DNA from: Mycolicibacterium lutetiense
Lineage (GTDB): Bacteria > Actinomycetota > Actinomycetes > Mycobacteriales > Mycobacteriaceae
Direction: 5' to 3'
DNA length: 64,000 bases
NCBI RefSeq assembly: GCF_017876775.1
Contig: NZ_JAGIOP010000002.1
Location: 930,001-994,000, forward strand
Made by a program: the position numbers and the translations under genes. Below are positions 36,764 through 47,417 of this stretch, one piece after another (positions within the stretch are counted from its first letter, which is position 1; each line of letters begins with the position of its first letter). The notes beneath the pieces are model-generated. The model did not search any database, was not told where the DNA came from, and worked only from the letters and a program-made list of their open reading frames with translations.

Positions 36764-37693
36764 ATGAACATCGATCCCGAGATCGAGACGCTGCTGCCCG
36801 TACTGAATACCGGTTTCCCTGCCGTCGAGACGATGAGCGGTGCCGAGGCGAGGGCCGCCGTGCGGTCCCGGTATCGGGCACCGGATCACCCACAACCGAT
36901 CGGGGCGGTCGAGGAGCGGACCATACCCGGGCCAGGGGGCGACATCCCGGTCCGGATCTATTGGCCGGCAGCGCCTTCCCACGCGCCGGCCCCGATGGTG
37001 GTATTCGCGCACGGCGGCGGGTTCGTGTTCTGTGACCTCGACACCCACGACGATCTGTGCCGATCGCTGTCCAATGGCATCGCGGCGATCGTGGTCTCCG
37101 TCGACTATCGGCTGGCACCGGAATCGCGGTGGCCGGCGGCGGTCGAGGACGTGTACGCCGCGGTGTGCTGGGCGGCGGGCGAGGCCGAACGGCTCGGCGG
37201 TGACGTGTCGAAGATCGTCGTCGCCGGCGACAGTGCCGGCGGCAATCTCGCCGCGGTGACCGCGATCCTGACCCGTGATCGCGGCGGACCGGACATCGCG
37301 TGTCAGGCCCTGCTGTATCCGGTGCTCGCCGCGGACTTCGACACCGAGTCGTACCGGAGATTCGATACCGGGTTCTACAACACCCGGGCCGCCATGACGT
37401 GGTACTGGGACCAGTACGTTCCTGAAGCCGGTGACCGCGCACATCCCCATGTCGCGCCGCTTCACGCAGACCTGCGCGGGCTACCGCAGGCGGTGGTCAT
37501 CACCGCCGGCTTCGACCCGCTGCGCTCCGAAGGCGAAGAGTACGCCGAAGCGCTTGCCGCCCAGGGGGTTCCAGTGGTGCACCACGGTTACGCCGGCGCC
37601 ATCCACGGGTTCATGACCATGCCGGCACTGACGCTGGCCGGTGAGGCCAAGAAGCGGGTGTGCACGGATATCCTCGCCGTACTGGAGGACTGA
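36764..37693 (+). CDS. HSL-family (lipase/esterase type) alpha/beta-hydrolase
   Basis: A 309-residue cytosolic carboxylesterase of the hormone-sensitive-lipase group. The oxyanion HGGG is at 83-86, the nucleophile is Ser157 in GDSAGG, and the acid and base are Asp251 (GFDPLRSEGEEY) and His281 (AIHGF). A likely substrate is an ester or lactone made by the neighbouring Baeyer-Villiger enzyme (inference from context). ATG 36764 has GGCGGAG upstream. It is clearly paralogous to the esterase at 47414. Confidence 0.9.
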   Translation: MNIDPEIETLLPVLNTGFPAVETMSGAEARAAVRSRYRAPDHPQPIGAVEERTIPGPGGDIPVRIYWPAAPSHAPAPMVVFAHGGGFVFCDLDTHDDLCRSLSNGIAAIVVSVDYRLAPESRWPAAVEDVYAAVCWAAGEAERLGGDVSKIVVAGDSAGGNLAAVTAILTRDRGGPDIACQALLYPVLAADFDTESYRRFDTGFYNTRAAMTWYWDQYVPEAGDRAHPHVAPLHADLRGLPQAVVITAGFDPLRSEGEEYAEALAAQGVPVVHHGYAGAIHGFMTMPALTLAGEAKKRVCTDILAVLED

Positions 37694-37702
37694 GGCCGAC
37701 CG

Positions 37703-39349
37703 CTAGGTGGTCAGATCCTGGTGGATGTCGAAGCCCTTGTAGCCGGCTGCAGCGACCTCGGCGATGATCTCGCCGTATACGCCGAAGCCGCCGACGAACG
37801 GCATGAACACCCGCGGCTTACCCGGGATGTTTGCCCCGAGATACCACGAATTGGCCTGCGGCATCAGTGTTCCTGCGGCACGTCGGGTGCACTCGGCCAC
37901 CCACTCGGCCGCGGCGTCCTCCCGGGCCTCGATCGCCGGAGCACCCTGGGCGTCGAGGTAGGCGATCGCATCGGCCACCCAATTCAGGTGCAGCTCCGAA
38001 TGCAGCACCATGTTGGCCAGCACCGACGGCGCGCCCGGGCCGGCGATGTTGAAGACGTTCGGGAAGCCGGGGACACCCAGACCCAGGTAAGTGGCCGGCC
38101 CCTCGGACCACGCTTCGTTGAGGGTCCGACCACCCCGGCCCACCACGTTGAGCTTCTGGACCGAACCGGTCATCGCGTCGAATCCGGTGGCCAGTACCAA
38201 CGCATCCACGTCGTAGTGTGTATCGGTGGTGTCGATACCCGAGGCGTCGATCCGCTCGATCGGCGTCGCCCGCAGATTCACCAACGCGACGTTGTGCCGG
38301 TTGAAGGTCTGGAAGTAGTTGTCGTCGGTGCAGATTCGCTTCGCGCCGATCGGATGATCCTTCGGGATCAGCACGTCGGCCACCGCCGGATCGTCGATCA
38401 CCGAGCGCACCTTCTGCTCCCAGAACAGCCGGGCGGTGTCGTTGGCCTCGATGGTGACCAACTGGTCCGGGAAGGCCTTGGAGAACAACACCCCGCCCAG
38501 TTCCCAGCGCCGCTCGTAGGTCTGCTGCAGTTCGTCGACAGAGACGTCCAGGGCGGACTCGGGGTGGGGCTGATGCGGTGAGCCGCCGCCGCTGCGCATC
38601 GAGAGTCTGCGCCGCTCGGCGTATCCGGCCTTCTGCGCGGCCCGCGCCTCGTCATCGAGCGGAATGTTGCCGGCCGGCACGCTGTAGTTCGGGGTGCGCT
38701 GAAAGACGATGAGTTGTTCGGCCTGCTTGGCGAGATACGGGATCGCCTGGATACCCGAGGATCCGGTACCGATCACGCCGACCCGCTTGCCGGTGAAATC
38801 AACGCCTTCGTGCGGCCAGTGCGCGGTGTGATAAACCCCGCCCGCGAACGAATCGAGACCCTCGATCGCCGGGATGTTGGCATTCGACAGCGGCCCGACC
38901 GCCAGGATGCAGAAGCGCGCGGAGACCACGTCGCCCCGGTCGGTGCGAACCTCCCAGCGCATCGCCGACTCATCGAGCACCATGTCGGTCACTCGCGTCT
39001 CGAAAGAGATGTCGCGCCGCAGGTCGAACCGGTCGGCCACGTGGTTGAGGTACGCCAGGATCTCGGGCTGGGTGGCGTACTTCTCGGTCCAGTTCCACTC
39101 CTGTTCGAGGTCGGAGTCGAACGAGTAGGAGTAGTCGACGCTTTCGACGTCGCAGCGGGCACCCGGATAGCGGTTCCAGTACCAGACACCGCCCACGCCG
39201 TCGGCGGCCTCGAACACCCGGACCGAAAGGCCCTGCCCGCGAAGGCGATGCAGTGCGTACAGCCCGGCGAAGCCGGCCCCCACCACGACCACATCCACCG
39301 CATCGGTGGTTTGTTCGGCGGTACCCGACCGAGCTGGCTGCGCTGTCAC
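37703..39349 (-). CDS. Baeyer-Villiger flavin monooxygenase
   Basis: A 548-residue FAD/NADPH enzyme that inserts oxygen beside a carbonyl, turning ketones into esters or lactones. The FAD loop GAGFAG is at 24-29, the fingerprint F-x-G-x3-H-x3-W-P lies at 168-179 (FAGGVYHTAHWP), and the NADPH loop GTGSSG is at 194-199. GTG 39349 is preferred; ATG 39385 would add 12 residues. It is convergent with the first esterase and divergent from an SDR, the usual alcohol dehydrogenase-BVMO-esterase team. It is similar in type to MymA and EthA of M. tuberculosis. Confidence 0.92.
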   Translation of the reverse strand: MTAQPARSGTAEQTTDAVDVVVVGAGFAGLYALHRLRGQGLSVRVFEAADGVGGVWYWNRYPGARCDVESVDYSYSFDSDLEQEWNWTEKYATQPEILAYLNHVADRFDLRRDISFETRVTDMVLDESAMRWEVRTDRGDVVSARFCILAVGPLSNANIPAIEGLDSFAGGVYHTAHWPHEGVDFTGKRVGVIGTGSSGIQAIPYLAKQAEQLIVFQRTPNYSVPAGNIPLDDEARAAQKAGYAERRRLSMRSGGGSPHQPHPESALDVSVDELQQTYERRWELGGVLFSKAFPDQLVTIEANDTARLFWEQKVRSVIDDPAVADVLIPKDHPIGAKRICTDDNYFQTFNRHNVALVNLRATPIERIDASGIDTTDTHYDVDALVLATGFDAMTGSVQKLNVVGRGGRTLNEAWSEGPATYLGLGVPGFPNVFNIAGPGAPSVLANMVLHSELHLNWVADAIAYLDAQGAPAIEAREDAAAEWVAECTRRAAGTLMPQANSWYLGANIPGKPRVFMPFVGGFGVYGEIIAEVAAAGYKGFDIHQDLTT

Positions 39350-39539
39350 TATCGATGCCTTTCGCTTCAATGTTCGGTGCGTCACGTTACGAACGACCGT
39401 GTGAAGCGGACACCAGTTGTCTCACTCACCGGTACAAGCCCCGCGACAACGACCCGAGGGGGTCCGTACCGTCGGATTCGTTCCCGGTTGCGTTCGATTC
39501 GCCGGCGGCCCGGATCCAGGGGTCGACGCCGGCACTTGA

Positions 39540-41131
<1,592 letters not shown>

Positions 41132-41187
41132 TCACCGCGCCGTGAGGCTTGCGGCAGGGTTCCGCTGAGTGAGATTGTGGGGACTCA

Positions 41188-42090
41188 GTGTTCGACGTCC
41201 CAGGGGGCGCAGTGCCGGCATCCACCCGCAACGCATCATCACGACCGCGCGCCGAACCGGGTGACGCGGCCGTATCGATGGTGGATCGGGTCGCGCTGAT
41301 CCTCAACGCCTTCGATGAACCCGGCAAGCACCTGCGGCTGGATCAGATCGCCGGCCGCACGGGGTTGCCCCGATCCTCGGTGCACCGGATTCTCAAACAG
41401 CTGCACAGCGCCGGCCTCCTGCAACATCGCCCCGACGGGTACGCGCTGGCCGCCTCCCCGCTGCCGGTGACCCGGATGATCGATCACTCACAGTTGCGCA
41501 GCGTGGCGTCACCGATCCTGTCCCGACTCCACGCCGACACCGGGCTGGTGGTTCACCTCGGGGTGCTCTTCGGCGGTGATGTCGTCTACCTCGACAAGGT
41601 GGCCGGACGTCACAGCGCGGTGGTGCCCACCCGCGTCGCGGGGCACTCGCCTGCGCATGCCAGCGCGCTGGGAAAGACGATGCTGGCCGAGCTTCCGGCC
41701 GAGGAGGTGGACGCCGTCCTGGGCCCGCGTCTGACCCGGTCCACCCGGTCCACCATCAGCGATCTGGAGACCCTGCACCGCGAACTCGCCCGGATCCGCT
41801 CCCGCCACGGGCTCGCCTACGACAACGAGGAGCTGGCGATCGGCCTGACCAGCGTGGCGGCGCCGCTGCGCTCTGCCGACGGTGAGGTGGCGGCGTTGTC
41901 GCTGACCGGTGCGGTTCCGTTGCATCGCCTGCAGCGAACCGCCCCGTTCGTGATCCGGGCGGCTCGGCACATCTCCCAGCAACTCGGTGCCGGACGCGGT
42001 AGTGCCCCGTCGGTCACCTCGCAGGCTCAGGCGACCGACAACATGCTGTCCCGCGTGCTGCGGACGCTCACCTCCGACGCCTGGGTCTGA
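41188..42090 (+). CDS. IclR-family transcriptional regulator
   Basis: A 300-residue regulator with an N-terminal winged helix-turn-helix (about 30-92: LRLDQIAGRTGLPRSSVHRILKQLHSAGLLQ) and a C-terminal IclR effector domain (GHSPAHASALGKTMLA, IGLTSVAAPL). IclR proteins commonly control aromatic and cyclic-compound catabolism. GTG 41188 or 41212 may be the start. It is the probable local regulator for the SDR/BVMO genes (inference). Confidence 0.88.
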   Translation: MFDVPGGAVPASTRNASSRPRAEPGDAAVSMVDRVALILNAFDEPGKHLRLDQIAGRTGLPRSSVHRILKQLHSAGLLQHRPDGYALAASPLPVTRMIDHSQLRSVASPILSRLHADTGLVVHLGVLFGGDVVYLDKVAGRHSAVVPTRVAGHSPAHASALGKTMLAELPAEEVDAVLGPRLTRSTRSTISDLETLHRELARIRSRHGLAYDNEELAIGLTSVAAPLRSADGEVAALSLTGAVPLHRLQRTAPFVIRAARHISQQLGAGRGSAPSVTSQAQATDNMLSRVLRTLTSDAWV

Positions 42091-42101
42091 CGCCCCGCCG
42101 A

Positions 42102-43199
42102 CTACCAGACGATCTCGTCGACCTCCATGCCGAACGAGTGACGGCCGACGAGCGCCAGCACCTGCTCCACGTTGCTGGCCACGTGGGTCTGCGCCGTCTG
42201 GACGTCGCGCCACACCCGTTCCACCAGCGAGTCGTCGGTGTCGCGGCCGCCGGCGTGCGCCGTGAATGCCCGGATCGCCGCGACGGCGCGCGCGGAGGCC
42301 AGCACCTGGTCGCGGCGCGATCGCAGCACCAGGTCGTTGCCCGGGGTCAGATCGGCACGCACACAGTCCATGAGGTCGCCCAGGTTGCGTTCGATCTGCC
42401 GGATCGACAACTCGAGATCGCTGCACGCCATGGCCACCGGGTCGACCGACGAACCGGACCGGGGCCGCAACGCGGAGAGAATGTTCTCGGCCGCGCCGAG
42501 CAGGGGCACCGTGCCCGTGTGGGTGTACATCGTCGGCTGCGGCAACCGGTACAGCGGAGCCAACGTGCCGAGCTGGTCCCCGCTGACCCAGCCGAACGTG
42601 CGGTACCGCGGCACGACCGCACCCGAGACGACGACGTCGTGCGCACCGATACCGCGCAATCCGATGCTGTTCCACGTCGATTCCACGACGTAGTCCCCAC
42701 GCGGGATCAGTGCCACCAGGAAATCCTGGGCCGCACCGTCGTCACCGACCAGCACCGCGGCGGCCATCAGCCACGACGAATGCAGGATCCCGGTGCACCT
42801 GCTCCACCGGCCCGACAACCGGAACGCGTCACCCACGCGTTCGAGCCGACCGGTCGGGGCATACGACTCGCAGACCAGCGTCCGCGGATCCCGGCCCCAG
42901 ACATCGCGCTGGGCGCGCTGATCGAACAGCGAGAGATGCCAGGTGTTGACACCCAACCACCCGGCCAGCCAGCCCGTGGAGGTACAGGCCGCGGACAGGT
43001 CCCGGGTGACCGCCAGGTACTCGGCCGGGTCGGCCTCCATCCCGCCGAAAGCCTTGGGCCGCAGCATCGCAAAGAACCCCGCATCGTGCAGGCCGGTGAT
43101 CACCGCGGGGTCGATTTCCCCGGTGCGGTCGACATCGGCGGCCGCCGCGGCGATCGCCGGCAGTGCCTGGCGGACCGCGCCGCGCACGTTCTGCGTCAT
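42102..43199 (-). CDS. HsaA-like flavin-dependent monooxygenase (acyl-CoA dehydrogenase fold)
   Basis: A 365-residue acyl-CoA-dehydrogenase-fold protein of the group that includes the oxygenase HsaA/HpaH and DszC. It has the helical N-domain (DAGFFAMLRPKAFGGMEADPAEYLAV, CTSTGWLAGWLGVN), a beta-barrel (GRWSRCTGILHSSWLM, RGIGAHDVVVSGAVVP) and a long C-terminal helical region. Such oxygenases need reduced flavin from a separate reductase, which is not encoded here. ATG 43199. It is head-to-head with a shorter paralogue, 73 bp apart. Confidence 0.82.
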   Translation of the reverse strand: MTQNVRGAVRQALPAIAAAAADVDRTGEIDPAVITGLHDAGFFAMLRPKAFGGMEADPAEYLAVTRDLSAACTSTGWLAGWLGVNTWHLSLFDQRAQRDVWGRDPRTLVCESYAPTGRLERVGDAFRLSGRWSRCTGILHSSWLMAAAVLVGDDGAAQDFLVALIPRGDYVVESTWNSIGLRGIGAHDVVVSGAVVPRYRTFGWVSGDQLGTLAPLYRLPQPTMYTHTGTVPLLGAAENILSALRPRSGSSVDPVAMACSDLELSIRQIERNLGDLMDCVRADLTPGNDLVLRSRRDQVLASARAVAAIRAFTAHAGGRDTDDSLVERVWRDVQTAQTHVASNVEQVLALVGRHSFGMEVDEIVW

Positions 43200-43272
43200 C
43201 GTTGCCGCCCTGTCCTGCCCGTCGGGTGTGTCACCATCGTGAATACCATTCGTCGCCCTCCCAGGAGGTCAT

Positions 43273-44238
43273 ATGGCCGAGCCGCCCGGCACATCCGGCG
43301 TCGAGCCCACCCTCTCGGCCGTTGAATCGATTGCCGTCGTGCGTGATTCGGAATCGAGTCGGTTGCTGCAGCCGGCCCGCTACGGCGGACGGGCGGTACC
43401 GCCGGCCGAATTCCTCGCGGCGGTGGGCGACCTCGCCGCGCGCGACGGATCGGCGGGGTGGTGTGCCGCCGCCCTCAACGCCGCGGCCTACGCGGTGGCC
43501 GGGCTGGGCGACGGTGCCGCCGAACAGGTGTGGCGTGACGACACCGGCGCATTGGTGACCGCCTGCGCAGCACCGACCGGGCGGTTGACCGCCGGCCGCG
43601 GGAAGTTTCGGCTGACCGGTCGCTGGGAATCGGTGACCGCTGCCGATGTCGTGGACTGGCTGCTGCTCGGCGCCCTCGACGGCGATTCGGTCCGGTATGT
43701 CCTTCTCCCCCGCGGTGTCGTACACGTGGACGGTGACGTCGGCCGGCGTGGCCTGGATGCGGCGGGTATCGGCGACGTCACGGTGTCCGACGCGGCGCTC
43801 GACCGGGGCTCGGTGTTTTCGCCACCACCACCGCCGTACCGGGTCCTTGCCGGGGCCGGTCAGGCCGCCGCCGTCGTCGGCGCCGCATCGGGCGTGTGGC
43901 AGGCGCACGTCGATCAGGTCCGCCGGCGGCTGTCCACCTCGTACGGCAGCGAGGACACCACCGAACTGACCGCCTCGGCGGTGCTGGTGGCAGCGGCGGA
44001 ATCCGATATCGACGCGGCCCGGCTGCAACTCGACTCCGCGCTGACCGCCGATGCCGACGGGGCCGCCACCGCACTGCGTCAGGCCGTCACCCGCGCGCGC
44101 AACGCCGCCGACCAACTGCTCAGCAGCGGTAGTCGGCACGCGCTCGACGCGACGGACCCGGTGGCCCGCCGCTGGCTCGACGTCCTAGCCGGATACCGCC
44201 TGACGATCCGGAGCGTTCACGAGCCCACCATCGGCTGA
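43273..44238 (+). CDS. Short acyl-CoA dehydrogenase-fold protein (HsaA-like paralogue)
   Basis: A 321-residue relative of the divergent HsaA-like protein: DGSAGWCAAALNAAAY matches its CTSTGWLAGWLGVN helix, and APTGRLTAGRGKFRLTGRWESVT matches its beta-barrel. It is about 45 residues shorter, has proline-rich and shortened loops, and lacks the N-terminal helix with the DAGFFAMLRP motif. It could be a non-catalytic partner in a heteromeric enzyme, like mycobacterial FadE pairs, or a decaying duplicate (inference). AGGAGG lies directly before ATG 43273. Its 3' end overlaps the convergent acyltransferase gene by 54 bp. Confidence 0.72.
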   Translation: MAEPPGTSGVEPTLSAVESIAVVRDSESSRLLQPARYGGRAVPPAEFLAAVGDLAARDGSAGWCAAALNAAAYAVAGLGDGAAEQVWRDDTGALVTACAAPTGRLTAGRGKFRLTGRWESVTAADVVDWLLLGALDGDSVRYVLLPRGVVHVDGDVGRRGLDAAGIGDVTVSDAALDRGSVFSPPPPPYRVLAGAGQAAAVVGAASGVWQAHVDQVRRRLSTSYGSEDTTELTASAVLVAAAESDIDAARLQLDSALTADADGAATALRQAVTRARNAADQLLSSGSRHALDATDPVARRWLDVLAGYRLTIRSVHEPTIG

Positions 44239-45624
44239 ACCCGCCCGCGCCGACAACTCGGCCAGGACCTTGGGCACCCGGTCGGCGATACCGTAGGGGT
44301 CCGCCACCTGATCACCACAGGTGAGCACACAGATCGCCATCTCGTCGCGGTAGCTCCACCCGGTGAAGTTCAGCCCCATCGGGAACACGATCGGCCCGGA
44401 CGAGATCAGCTGCTCGATCGGTGCACCACCCCAGTACAGCGTCTCCTGCGGGCCGCGCATGTTGGACGCGATCAGGCTGAACATCGGGCGGCGCTTCATC
44501 TTGGCCCCGAGGATCGGCAGCACCCGCGAGTACAACCAGAACAGCGGCCAGTACTCCATCCAGTCATGCTGCAACCACGCGTCCCGCTCGGCCTGCACCT
44601 CACGTGCGGCCCGGGTCGCCGCCGCGACCGCCGCCAATCGCTCCACCGGGTCGGCGATGTGCGTGGCGAGCTCGACGTTCCAGCGCGCCACCTTGTTGCC
44701 CCACTCGACTTCGGTTTCGGTCGGGCGCATCGAGACGGGCACGACGGCGGTCAAGCTCTCGTCGTTGGCCTGTCCGCTGTCGGCCAGATAGTCGCGCAAG
44801 GCGCCGCCGCAGATGGTCAGGAAGACGTCGTTGACGGTGACGCCGAATGCCTTCGACACCTGCTTGATCTCCGTGACGTCGCAGCGCCGGTAGGCGAATC
44901 GACGGCTGGCCGAGAACGGTTCGTTGAACGGCATCGCCGGCGGGGTGAAAGCTTCTGCGTAACCGGGCTTTCCGGCCTTCTGTCGACGACGGATCACCCC
45001 GGTCACGGCCGCGGTGCGGGTGATGATGCTGGGGAAACGGGCCAACGCTGCGATCTGGTGCCGCAGTACCAGCGGCCACCAGATCCACGGTGCCGGTCGT
45101 TGCTCGTCCCGAAGTGGTGTCGACCCCGGCTGCGGGAGCGGGGTCGCCGGATCGGTGCTGTACAGGGTTTCGAGCAGGCGCAGCGATGCGGTGCCGTCCG
45201 CGACGGCGTGATGGATCTTGAGCACCAGGGCAACCCGGCCGTCTTTGAGACCCTCGACGTACCAGAGCTGCCAGGCCGGCCGGTCGCGGTCCAGCGCCAC
45301 CTCGAAGATCTCGCCGATGGTCGCGGCGAGTTCCTCGTCACCGCCGGGTGCGGGCGCGGTGGTCCGCTGGACGTGATGCTCGAGGTCGATCTGCGGCCGC
45401 GATACCCACCACGGCCGGCCGAACCCCACCCGCGGAGCCAGCAGTTTCCACTGCATCGGTTCGATCTGATCGACCCAGCCCTGCACGGCGGTCTTGATCC
45501 GGTCGAAGGTGAGCGGTTCCGAAACCTGGTTGGGGTCCAGAACCACGGCCTTCATCGTGTGCTGCGGTTGGACCGAGCTCTCCCACGCCAGAAAGCTGTT
45601 GTCCTCACCCGTCAAACGCCGCAT
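44185..45624 (-). CDS. Wax ester synthase/diacylglycerol acyltransferase (WS/DGAT)
   Basis: A 479-residue acyltransferase that esterifies alcohols or diacylglycerol with acyl-CoA. The catalytic HHxxxDG is HHAVADG at 138-144, and the C-terminal half has SNMRGPQETLYWGGAPIEQLISSGPIVFPMGLNFTGWSY, as in the tgs family. ATG 45624 is preferred over the longer upstream read. It is divergent from the acyl-CoA ligase (147 bp). Pairing with FadD, BVMO and SDR genes recalls Rv3087/tgs4 in the mymA operon. Confidence 0.9.
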   Translation of the reverse strand: MRRLTGEDNSFLAWESSVQPQHTMKAVVLDPNQVSEPLTFDRIKTAVQGWVDQIEPMQWKLLAPRVGFGRPWWVSRPQIDLEHHVQRTTAPAPGGDEELAATIGEIFEVALDRDRPAWQLWYVEGLKDGRVALVLKIHHAVADGTASLRLLETLYSTDPATPLPQPGSTPLRDEQRPAPWIWWPLVLRHQIAALARFPSIITRTAAVTGVIRRRQKAGKPGYAEAFTPPAMPFNEPFSASRRFAYRRCDVTEIKQVSKAFGVTVNDVFLTICGGALRDYLADSGQANDESLTAVVPVSMRPTETEVEWGNKVARWNVELATHIADPVERLAAVAAATRAAREVQAERDAWLQHDWMEYWPLFWLYSRVLPILGAKMKRRPMFSLIASNMRGPQETLYWGGAPIEQLISSGPIVFPMGLNFTGWSYRDEMAICVLTCGDQVADPYGIADRVPKVLAELSARAGSADGGLVNAPDRQAVSG

Positions 45625-45770
45625 TTCACCCTCGCTTGTCCGGCCGCCGGTACGGCTCTTTCTGTGGCTGCCATCACTCTTATCCAATCGTGTGGCCCAG
45701 TAGACAAGCTGTCCCGCCCAGCGAGACTTCGGGACCCGCCGGCGGCTCGGTGCGACCTACCGTTTGCGGC

Positions 45771-47417
45771 ATGAAGCGAGCCAATCCGCGCACATCCAGC
45801 CTCGCCGCCAAGGTCGACCGGGTCCGGGTCATCGCCCGCAGCATCGCCGTGCTGCGCGAGTCCGGCCTCTCCGGCGGAGCGGCCGACGGTATCCGGCAAG
45901 CCAAGCTGGTCCGCCAGTTCGGGGGCTTCGCCGCGGTGATCGAAAGCGCCGCCACCCGCGATCCCAACGCGATCGCCCTCACCGACGAATGGGGCGACGT
46001 GACGTTCGCCCAGCTCAACGGTCGGGTGAATGCACTTGCCCGGGCCTGGAATTCACGCGGCATCGGTGCGGGCGCGGTCATCGCAGCACTGTGCCGGGAC
46101 CACCGTGGCCTGGTCACCATCCTGGCCGCGGCAGGCAAGGTCGGGGCACAGCTGCTGTTGATGAACACCGGGTTCGCCAAACCCCAACTCGCCGATGTCG
46201 CGGCCCGCGAAAAAGTCAACGTGTTGATCTACGACGAGGAGTTCACCGACCTCGTCAGCGCCGTCGATCTAGGCGTACGCCGCTTCCTGGCGTGGACCGA
46301 CGAACCCTCGATATCCGATGTCGAGGGTTCCCTGGAAGGCCTGATCGCCGCCACGTCACCGGCCCCGGTCGCCGCACCCGCCAAGCCGGGTGGCATGACG
46401 CTGCTGACCAGCGGCACCACCGGCACACCCAAGGGCGCCCCGCGCGGCAAAACCTCTCCCCTGTTCTCCGCTCAGCTGCTGGACCGGGTCCCGCGCCGCC
46501 GCGGTCAGACCTGCATGCTCGCCGCACCGATGTTCCACGGCACCGGGCTCGGCCAGGCGGTGCTGTCGCTGGCGCTGGGCAACCGCCTGGTGCTGCGCCG
46601 TAAGTTCAACCCGGAAGAGACGCTGCGGGCGATCCAGAACGAGCGCTGTGACGTACTGGTGGTGGTGCCCACGATGCTGCAGCGAATCCTGGCTCTGCCC
46701 AAGGATGTTCGCGACAGCTACGATACGTCGTCGCTGAAGATCATCTTCGTGTCGGGCTCGGCCATGCCACCCGACCTGGTCGAGCGCACGCTCGCCGAGT
46801 TCGGCCCGGTCCTCTACAACCTCTACGGCTCAACCGAACTCGCGGTCATGACGGTGGCGATGCCCGAGGATCTGAAGCACGATCCGCGCACCGCGGGCCG
46901 GGCCCCGGTCGGATGCACTGTCCGCCTGCATGACTCGGAGGGCAACGAGATCACCGAACCGGGTGTGATCGGACGGGTTTTCGCCGGCAGCGACGTGAGC
47001 TTCGCCGGCTACACCGACGGCCGCACCAAAGAGTCGATCGGTGGGTTGCAGAGCAGCGGCGACGTCGGCCACTTCGACGACTCCGGAAGGCTCTACATCG
47101 ACGGTCGCGACGACGACATGGTGATCTGCGGCGGGGAGAACGTCTACCCGCTGGAGGTCGAGAACCTGATCACCGCCCATCCCGAGGTCGACGAAGTGGC
47201 GGTGATCGGGGTCAGCGACGAGGATTTCGGTCAACGGCTCAATGCGTATGTGGTGCTGGTCGACGGAGCCACCGTGGGCGCCGATGAGATCAAGGACTAC
47301 GTACGGGAGAACCTGGCCCGGTACAAGATTCCCCGCGATGTCGAGTTCCTGAACACGTTGCCCCGCAACGCCACCGGCAAGGTGTTGCGCGGCGAACTGA
47401 CCGGGGGTTCTCGATGA
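45771..47417 (+). CDS. Fatty acyl-CoA/AMP ligase (FadD family)
   Basis: A 548-residue adenylate-forming enzyme that activates a carboxylic acid, probably to its CoA thioester. The P-loop is TSGTTGTPKG (213-222), A5 is YGSTE, A7/A8 are SGDVGHFDDSGRLYIDGRDDDM, and the A10 catalytic lysine is Lys537 in NATGKVL. No signal or membrane anchor. Its stop overlaps the start of the second HSL esterase (ATGA), so acid release and CoA activation may be coupled. ATG 45771. Confidence 0.92.
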   Translation: MKRANPRTSSLAAKVDRVRVIARSIAVLRESGLSGGAADGIRQAKLVRQFGGFAAVIESAATRDPNAIALTDEWGDVTFAQLNGRVNALARAWNSRGIGAGAVIAALCRDHRGLVTILAAAGKVGAQLLLMNTGFAKPQLADVAAREKVNVLIYDEEFTDLVSAVDLGVRRFLAWTDEPSISDVEGSLEGLIAATSPAPVAAPAKPGGMTLLTSGTTGTPKGAPRGKTSPLFSAQLLDRVPRRRGQTCMLAAPMFHGTGLGQAVLSLALGNRLVLRRKFNPEETLRAIQNERCDVLVVVPTMLQRILALPKDVRDSYDTSSLKIIFVSGSAMPPDLVERTLAEFGPVLYNLYGSTELAVMTVAMPEDLKHDPRTAGRAPVGCTVRLHDSEGNEITEPGVIGRVFAGSDVSFAGYTDGRTKESIGGLQSSGDVGHFDDSGRLYIDGRDDDMVICGGENVYPLEVENLITAHPEVDEVAVIGVSDEDFGQRLNAYVVLVDGATVGADEIKDYVRENLARYKIPRDVEFLNTLPRNATGKVLRGELTGGSR

